Under the pieces are notes generated by a model. The model was given only the letters and a program-made list of their open reading frames with translations, searched no databases and was not told the DNA's origin. 58,786 nucleotides of DNA from an uncultured Hungatella sp. (GTDB lineage: Bacteria > Bacillota > Clostridia > Lachnospirales > Lachnospiraceae). The translations under genes and the position numbers were made by a program. Location of the stretch: NCBI GenBank assembly GCA_947089145.1, contig CAMUJH010000026.1, positions 1 to 58,786 of the forward strand, written 5' to 3'. Shown here one piece after another: positions 53,826 through 58,786 of this stretch (positions within the stretch are counted from its first letter, which is position 1; each line of letters begins with the position of its first letter).

Positions 53826-54368
53826 CTATTTTATAACATGGATTTTTTCAGGTTTCAGGCGGGATGCAATTATTTCCCGCAGATCCTTTGGGGGAACGTC
53901 GGCGCAGCCTTCCGGAAGAAGGAATGCCTGGCGCGGGGATACATACAGGTAGATACAGCCGGCTCTTTCATAGACGCCGAAAACCTGATCCCAGGAAAAT
54001 GTTACATTGCTGCCGCCGGATTGATTTTTGCTTACCTGAATTTCTGCCGGAGTTAATGTTACCGTGTAGGCAACGGCGTTTTTTTGAAGCTTCAGGGCTT
54101 TAGACTGGAGCCTTAAAGAATGGAAAAATGTTCCGAAGTATACAGCCGGGACGCCCAGGCCTACGATCAGAAGGACAGCGCCTAAAAGTTCTGCCTGATT
54201 CGTTTCTGAATACATGGAAAAGCAGATAAGGGAGCAGACAAGAAAAATTCCTGCAAAGACGGCCGGGGAAATCCAGCGTTTGCGCAGGCTTAACGTGTCA
54301 AACACGGCGAAGCGGTAAAAGGTTCCCGGATCTATTTTAGAAGTGATAATAACCGTATGGGATTTCAT
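53826..54368 (-). CDS. YcxB-like membrane protein
   Basis: A 180-residue protein with two membrane helices (ISPAVFAGIFLVCSLICFSMY, about 33-53, and GAVLLIVGLGVPAVYFGTFF, about 63-82) and a C-terminal YcxB-like domain: YTVTLTPAEIQVSKNQSGGSNVTFSWDQVFGVYERAGCIYLYVSP, including the family's W-x-x-V-x-x-V/I-x-E pattern and PRQAFLLPEG. Function of the family is unknown. AAAGGAG lies 5-6 bases before ATG 54368. It is a single gene with its own promoter and terminator. Confidence 0.8.
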   Translation of the reverse strand: MKSHTVIITSKIDPGTFYRFAVFDTLSLRKRWISPAVFAGIFLVCSLICFSMYSETNQAELLGAVLLIVGLGVPAVYFGTFFHSLRLQSKALKLQKNAVAYTVTLTPAEIQVSKNQSGGSNVTFSWDQVFGVYERAGCIYLYVSPRQAFLLPEGCADVPPKDLREIIASRLKPEKIHVIK

Positions 54369-54751
54369 AAAGACTCCTTTCTGGGGCGCAGCATTTTCAC
54401 AGCCTTGGACAGGCTGTCTTTAATGGTAGCGCAATTTGCCTGAAACGGCAACCCTTTTCTCCATATTAAAAAAAATCGGTTTCGAATGTCAAAAGAGGAC
54501 GATCTATATGTCAAAAACGGCTATTGACATATATTTATTTAATCTGCATGAAAACAAGGGCAAAGGTTACAATATCATTTGTAATTCACTCCGACAGGCA
54601 TATCTTCGGGCGGGAAAAAGCATAGCGGGGCAGTAATAAAAAAATATCTGGTCTACTAATATATTAGTTGACTAGCTGGAAGAAATTTGGTATAATAAGA
54701 TCATCAAAATAAACCTGGCCAGGTTCAGGAGAGAAAAGGAGAAAAAAGCAT
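54369..54751. other. Divergent control region between YcxB-like gene and uxuA
   Basis: Contains a possible minus-strand promoter TTGCCG-17-TACCAT (54451-54423) for the YcxB-like gene, a small ACAGCC/GGCTGT hairpin near 54400-54418, and the uxuA operator and promoter at 54655-54696. A 42-codon ORF (54508-54636, GAGGA 8 bases upstream) is open but has no persuasive protein character. Confidence 0.45.
54655..54696 (+). promoter_or_regulatory. uxuAB promoter with palindromic operator
   Basis: TTGACT (54668-54673), 17-bp spacer, TATAAT (54691-54696). The perfect 14-bp palindrome ACTAATATATTAGT (54655-54668) touches the -35 box. Its size and symmetry suit a GntR/FCD regulator such as the one encoded downstream of uxuB. 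Confidence 0.75.
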
Positions 54752-55831
54752 ATGAAAATGACATTCCGCTGGTATGGAGCCGACAGTGATTCCATTACAT
54801 TGAAGCAGATCAGGCAGATTCCCGGCATGAGCGGCCTTATGGGAGTTCTTGACTACAAGGCGGCAGGAGAGGTGTGGACTGAAGAAGAGATCGAGAAGTA
54901 TGTCAATGAGGTCCATGAGGCAGGCCTGGAGTGCGAGGTTATTGAAAGCGTCAATGTCCATGAGGACATAAAGATGGGACTTCCCACCCGTGACCAGTAC
55001 ATTGCCAACTATATCACTACTATTCGGAATCTGGCGAAATACGGCATTAAAGTTATCGTGTACAACTTTATGCCGGTACTTGACTGGCTCCGCACGGATC
55101 TGGCCCGGGAGATTGAGGAGGACGGTTCCAACAGCCTTTATTATGACGAGAAGGAACTGGGCAGTATGAGTCCTCTGGAGATTGTGAGAAAGACCGCAGA
55201 GGACAGCAACGGATTTACTCTTCCAGGGTGGGAGCCGGAGCGTCTGGCCGAGCTGGAAAAGACTTTGAAACAGTATGAGAGCATTACTCCGGACATGCTC
55301 CGTGACAATTACAAATATTTCCTGGATGCCATTATTCCTGTATGCGAGGAGGTGGGCATTAAGATGGCAGTACACCCGGATGACCCGGCATGGCCTATTT
55401 TCGGGCTGCCCCGGATTTCCCACAGCCAGGAGGATTTCGACAAGATTGTGGCTCTCCATGATTCACCGGCCAATGCCCTTTGCCTGTGCACCGGTTCTTT
55501 AGGGTCAAACCCGGACAACGATATTCCGGCCATTATACGTCACTTTGGCCAGATGGACCGCATTGCCTGCCTGCATATCCGCAACGTGAAATATTTGGGA
55601 TACCGCAGATTCAGGGAAGCGCCCCACCTGTCACGTCAGGGAGATCTGGATATGTTTGAGATTGTCAAGGCTGTGTACGACACATGTCCCCATGATGTTT
55701 ATGTCCGCCCTGACCATGGAAGGATGATATGGGACGAGGTCGGACGTCCGGGGTATGGCTTGTATGATCGTGCCCTTGGGGCCACCTATCTTAACGGACT
55801 TTGGGAAGCTATTGAGAAGATGTCAAAATAG
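54752..55831 (+). CDS. uxuA: Mannonate dehydratase
   Basis: Dehydrates D-mannonate to 2-keto-3-deoxygluconate in glucuronate catabolism. It has 359 residues of the xylose-isomerase-like TIM barrel, opening [20 protein letters not shown], with [15 protein letters not shown], the metal/substrate region [31 protein letters not shown] and HIRNVKY, and the closing [17 protein letters not shown] is 10 bases upstream. First gene of uxuAB; kduD/kdgK/kdgA are not in the window. Confidence 0.97.
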   Translation: MKMTFRWYGADSDSITLKQIRQIPGMSGLMGVLDYKAAGEVWTEEEIEKYVNEVHEAGLECEVIESVNVHEDIKMGLPTRDQYIANYITTIRNLAKYGIKVIVYNFMPVLDWLRTDLAREIEEDGSNSLYYDEKELGSMSPLEIVRKTAEDSNGFTLPGWEPERLAELEKTLKQYESITPDMLRDNYKYFLDAIIPVCEEVGIKMAVHPDDPAWPIFGLPRISHSQEDFDKIVALHDSPANALCLCTGSLGSNPDNDIPAIIRHFGQMDRIACLHIRNVKYLGYRRFREAPHLSRQGDLDMFEIVKAVYDTCPHDVYVRPDHGRMIWDEVGRPGYGLYDRALGATYLNGLWEAIEKMSK

Positions 55832-55865
55832 TTCAGTTAACAGGAAAAAGGAGCGGTAATCAGTT

Positions 55866-57479
55866 ATGAGATTAAGTTATGAGGGATTAAAAGAAAAAGA
55901 AGCATGGCAGAAAGCCGGCGTGACATTGCCGGAGTATGACTGGAAGGCGATGTGCCAGGCCACCGAGGAAGCTCCGGTGTGGGTGCATTTTGGGGCAGGC
56001 AATATTTTCAGAGGATTTATCGCCGGACTGCAGCAGAGGCTTTTAAACCAGGGACTGGCTAAAAGCGGGATTGTTGCGGCTGAAACATTTGATTACGATA
56101 TTATTGATAAAATATACTGGCCCCACGACAGCATGACTCTTATGGTGAGCTTAAGACCTGACGGGAGCACGGAGAAAGAGGTTATCGCTTCCATAGCAAA
56201 AGGCGTGAAGGCTGACAGCTCGGATAAAGGGCAGTGGGAAAGCTTAAAGAACGTGTTTGAGAACCCGGCGCTTCAGATGGCCAGCTTTACCATTACAGAG
56301 AAAGGATATGCCATCCGAGACATCCAGGGCAATCTGATGAAGGTGGTTGAAGAGGATATGGAGCAGGGGCCTGACAGGGCGCGCCATGCCATGAGTGTTG
56401 TGGCAGCGCTGATGTTTGCGCGTTTTAAAGCGGGAGCGGCTCCGATGGCTTTGGTCAGCATGGATAATTGCAGCCATAACGGTGAGAAACTGAAAGGAAG
56501 CGTACTGGCGATTGTAAAGGCGTGGAAGGAGAAGAATCTGGTACCCGCAGAGTTTGAGGAGTATATGAGCGATGAGGAAAAGGTTTCTTTCCCGTGGAGC
56601 ATGATTGACAAGATTACCCCAAGACCTGCAGAGATTATTGAGAAACAGCTGACCGAAGCAGGTGTTGAGGATATGGCTCCGGTTATTACCAGCAGGAATA
56701 CGTATATTGCTCCTTTTGTTAATGCGGAGATCCCTCAGTATCTGGTGGTGGAAGATCGGTTCCCCAACGGGCGGCCTGCTCTTGAAAAAGCGGGGGTGTA
56801 CCTGACCACCAGAGATACGGTAAACATGACAGAGCGCATGAAGGTAACTACCTGCCTGAATCCGCTGCACACTGCACTGGCGGTTTACGGATGTGTTCTG
56901 GGATATGACAGCATTGCCTCTGAGATGAAGGATGCGGAACTTAAGAAGCTGGTGGAACACATCGGATATGACGAGGGAATGCCGGTGGTTACAGATCCGG
57001 GTATTATCAGCCCTATGGACTTTATCCATGAAGTTGTTGACCAAAGGCTGCCAAATCCGTTTATTCCGGATACGCCTCAAAGAATCGCCACAGATACCAG
57101 CCAGAAAGTGGCTATCCGGTTTGGCGAAACCATAAAGTCCTATATGGCAAGCAGCAAGCTGGATACGAAGAGCCTGACCTACATCCCTCTGGCATTGGCC
57201 GGATGGCTGCGGTACCTTCTTGGCGTGGATGACAAGGGGGAGAAAATGGCAGTCAGCGCAGATCCAATGCTGGCACAGCTTCAGGAGCAGCTGGCAGGCG
57301 TGAAGGCGGGGGAGCCTGATTCCTATAAAGGCCAGCTGAGCGGCATTCTGTCCAATCCGGTAATATTCGGAGTGAATCTGTATGATGCAGGAGTGGCTGA
57401 CAAGGTGGAAACCATGTTCTGCGAAATGCTGGCTGGGCCAGGCGCTGTGCGGGCGACGCTTAAGAAATATATTCAGTAA
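55866..57479 (+). CDS. uxuB: Fructuronate reductase / mannitol dehydrogenase family protein
   Basis: Reduces D-fructuronate to D-mannonate with NADH, supplying UxuA. It has 537 residues of the polyol-specific long-chain dehydrogenase family: N-terminal Rossmann region with VHFGAGNIFRGFIAGLQQRLL, the middle SMDNCSHNGEKL, and the catalytic ITPRP ... TTCLNPLHTALAVYGCVLGY with the conserved Lys/Asn/His set. It is 34 bases after uxuA and in the same operon. Confidence 0.93.
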   Translation: MRLSYEGLKEKEAWQKAGVTLPEYDWKAMCQATEEAPVWVHFGAGNIFRGFIAGLQQRLLNQGLAKSGIVAAETFDYDIIDKIYWPHDSMTLMVSLRPDGSTEKEVIASIAKGVKADSSDKGQWESLKNVFENPALQMASFTITEKGYAIRDIQGNLMKVVEEDMEQGPDRARHAMSVVAALMFARFKAGAAPMALVSMDNCSHNGEKLKGSVLAIVKAWKEKNLVPAEFEEYMSDEEKVSFPWSMIDKITPRPAEIIEKQLTEAGVEDMAPVITSRNTYIAPFVNAEIPQYLVVEDRFPNGRPALEKAGVYLTTRDTVNMTERMKVTTCLNPLHTALAVYGCVLGYDSIASEMKDAELKKLVEHIGYDEGMPVVTDPGIISPMDFIHEVVDQRLPNPFIPDTPQRIATDTSQKVAIRFGETIKSYMASSKLDTKSLTYIPLALAGWLRYLLGVDDKGEKMAVSADPMLAQLQEQLAGVKAGEPDSYKGQLSGILSNPVIFGVNLYDAGVADKVETMFCEMLAGPGAVRATLKKYIQ

Positions 57480-57546
57480 GCATCTTTTGGCTTAACAGGA
57501 GATGGGGAGCTGATCAGCAGAAGAATCCAATATAGTAGAAAAGCAG

Positions 57547-57573
57547 AGAAATGCGCCGATGACGCATTTCTTT
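57547..57573 (+). terminator. Hairpin after uxuB, probable terminator
   Basis: AGAAATGCG (57547-57555) and CGCATTTCT (57563-57571) form a perfect 9-bp stem followed by TTGCG; the U-run is poor, so read-through into the regulator gene is possible. Confidence 0.5.
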
Positions 57574-57653
57574 GCGTACATGGAAATAGTAAAAGCATAG
57601 AGGCAGCAAAGCAAGAGCATATAGAAACAAGCTCTGGGAAGGGAGTACTGGAA

Positions 57654-58340
57654 ATGTATGTGACAGAACAGCTGGCAAGGGAAAACGGCCGGGACTATGC
57701 CCTTCGCATGTTGAAAGAAAATATTATCCGTCTGGAGCTGGAGCCTGGAAGCAGTATCAGCGACAGAGAGATGGCGGCCTGCCTGTCCCTTTCCCGGACT
57801 CCGGTCAGAGAGGCGCTGTTGGAGCTTGCAAAAGCTAAAGTGGTGGATATCTATCCCCAGAAGGGCAGCGTGGTTTCCCTTATTGATTATGACCTGGTGG
57901 AGGAGGCGTACTTTGTCCGCAGCGTGCTGGAGGGGGCGGTTGTGGAGACGGCTTGTGATAGGGCGGACAGGGCTTCCATAGAGGAATTGGAGGCAAACGT
58001 TAAGCTGCAGTGGTTTTACCAGCAGGATCGGGTGCTGGACAAGCTGCTGGAACTGGATGACGAATTTCACCGCCTTCTGTTTAAGACTGCGGGCAAGATG
58101 CAGGCATATGAGATGATGAAAGGGATGATGGTGCATTTTGACCGGGTGCGGAATATGGCTTTAGGCACGCTGAAAGACAAAAGCCTGGTGGAAGACCATG
58201 AAAAGATCCTGGAGGCAGTAAAAGAGGGAGACAAAAATACAGCCAAGATCCTTATGGACAAACATTTAAAAAGGTACCGTGTAGATGAGGAAGAGGTGAG
58301 AAGGAGGTATCCGGGATACTTTAAACCTGCCGCAGGATGA
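57654..58340 (+). CDS. GntR-family regulator, FCD/FadR subfamily (likely uronate regulator)
   Basis: A 228-residue regulator. The winged helix near the N-terminus has LEPGSSISDREMAACLSLSR and TPVREALLELAKAKVVDIYP, and the all-helical FCD effector domain follows (EEAYFVRSVLEGAVVETACDRA through DDEFHRLLFKTAGK and VEDHEKILEAVKEGD), with the metal-binding Asp/His pattern. Such proteins in uxu clusters (UxuR/ExuR/KdgR-like) sense uronates. The palindrome at the uxuA promoter is its most likely target. GGGAAGGGAG lies 8-9 bases before ATG 57654. Confidence 0.9.
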   Translation: MYVTEQLARENGRDYALRMLKENIIRLELEPGSSISDREMAACLSLSRTPVREALLELAKAKVVDIYPQKGSVVSLIDYDLVEEAYFVRSVLEGAVVETACDRADRASIEELEANVKLQWFYQQDRVLDKLLELDDEFHRLLFKTAGKMQAYEMMKGMMVHFDRVRNMALGTLKDKSLVEDHEKILEAVKEGDKNTAKILMDKHLKRYRVDEEEVRRRYPGYFKPAAG

Positions 58341-58472
58341 GATGGCTGCAGAGCGGCGCTATGCGCCGTTTAATCCCCTGAACCTGTAAATATTTCCGAA
58401 ATTTGGAAATAGTAGTATGTAGCAAGCTTGATTGCTCAGGAGTACGCAAGACAAAATCAGGTGTGAGATTAG

Positions 58473-58514
58473 CAGAGCTGATAAATGGCGTGTGAAAAAA
58501 TCAGCTCTGTTTTT
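58473..58514 (+). terminator. Strong intrinsic terminator before the rRNA-type promoters
   Basis: CAGAGCTGAT (58473-58482) and ATCAGCTCTG (58500-58509) are perfect arms followed by TTTTT. It insulates the downstream promoters from gntR transcription. Confidence 0.85.
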
Positions 58515-58610
58515 ATGCCTGATATGAAATAGTGAAATGGGCTGCTGTAGGCTGAGAATACTATATAAAACGGATAATTGGAAAATTTTAGAAAAAAATG
58601 AAAAAAGCTG

Positions 58611-58639
58611 TTGACTTTTGCAAATAGATTTGTTATTAT
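58611..58639 (+). promoter_or_regulatory. Stable-RNA promoter P1
   Basis: TTGACT (58611-58616), 17-bp spacer, TATTAT (58634-58639), preceded by A/T-rich tracts (58580-58606) that resemble an UP element. Confidence 0.8.
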
Positions 58640-58712
58640 AAGACTCGCCCCGTGAGAACGGAGGTCACAAAAGCAAAACGGATTGAAAAATCCAAAAAAA
58701 AGAAAAAAGTTG

Positions 58713-58741
58713 TTGACAATCCGAAAACAGCGTGGTATCAT
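58713..58741 (+). promoter_or_regulatory. Stable-RNA promoter P2
   Basis: TTGACA (58713-58718), 17-bp spacer, TATCAT (58736-58741), 102 bp after P1 and preceded by A-tracts (58686-58708). Two closely spaced strong promoters with UP-like tracts and no ORF up to the window edge suggest an rRNA (or tRNA) operon starting beyond 58786. Confidence 0.8.
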
Positions 58742-58786
58742 AAATAAGCTGCTTTCGAGAAGAGAAACAGCGGCGAACCTTGAAAA

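Larger units (their letters stand above)
58341..58786. other. Region between gntR and a presumed rRNA operon
   Basis: No gene is seen. It holds a small GC hairpin after gntR (CGGCGC-TAT-GCGCCG, 58354-58368), a strong terminator at 58473-58514, two tandem promoters with A-rich upstream tracts, and a leader ending in GAACCTTGAAAA, a sequence I associate with clostridial rRNA leaders. Confidence 0.6.

Noticed and set aside
54508-54636. 42-codon ORF upstream of uxuA
   Set aside because: A GAGGA lies at a plausible distance, but the peptide shows no domain or membrane character and sits in a control region. Left as unproven.

Overview
The window looks like chromosome from a Gram-positive anaerobe of the Lachnospiraceae (Clostridium cluster XIVa, in the style of Enterocloster, Hungatella or [Clostridium] symbiosum). 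The reasons are strong AGGAGG ribosome-binding sites, moderate GC, the order uvrC-hprK-murB-rapZ-whiA-HPr-like-dnaE-pfkA, a greA-lysS operon, an NfnAB-type transhydrogenase pair and TRAP/uronate genes. The genus is inference. No phage or plasmid genes are visible, and all 46 called coding regions (one a pseudogene) are chromosomal in character.

Layout. 0-5.4 kb: rarA, a MarR regulator with a MATE exporter, nfo (minus strand) and a phosphoglycolate-phosphatase-like HAD protein. 5.5-19 kb: a DUF4015 lipoprotein, a DUF1653 protein, uvrC, then hprK, murB, rapZ, whiA, a Crh-like HPr paralogue, dnaE and pfkA, a block that joins carbon-catabolite signalling to cell wall, replication and glycolysis. 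19-28 kb: a small conserved protein, dusB, an AraC regulator with an apparently leaderless start, a 39-residue membrane protein, a PHP phosphatase, a VOC protein, a Cof-type HAD protein, a GH25 lysozyme whose 3' end carries a 166-bp palindromic element in frame, and divergent greA-lysS and LacX-like genes. 28-41 kb: a chemoreceptor, a MoxR/DUF58/membrane-protein operon (minus), nfnAB, deoB, yitT and a dctPQM TRAP transporter.

41-53.5 kb is the most distinctive part. A minus-strand run of nine tightly spaced genes encodes a four-carbon acid sugar kinase, an iron alcohol dehydrogenase, a DapA-family aldolase, a PdxA2-type dehydrogenase, a BNR/sialidase-fold protein, an alpha/beta hydrolase, an SLC13-type anion permease, a broken esterase and a Ca2+/Na+ antiporter. 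It is divergent from a PrpR_N regulator whose AAA module has lost the GAFTGA loop and the Walker B acidic residues. The shared 255-bp intergenic region holds a 21-bp-arm inverted repeat bracketing a sigma-A-like promoter. I infer an anionic-sugar catabolic locus controlled without sigma-54.

53.6-58.8 kb: a 51-residue membrane protein, a YcxB-like protein, uxuA-uxuB (mannonate/fructuronate branch of glucuronate catabolism) with a palindromic operator at the promoter, and a GntR/FCD regulator. The window ends in two tandem strong promoters with A-tracts typical of an rRNA operon leader, so the rRNA genes probably begin just outside it.

All functional calls rest on reading motifs and gene order by eye. 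No database search was run.
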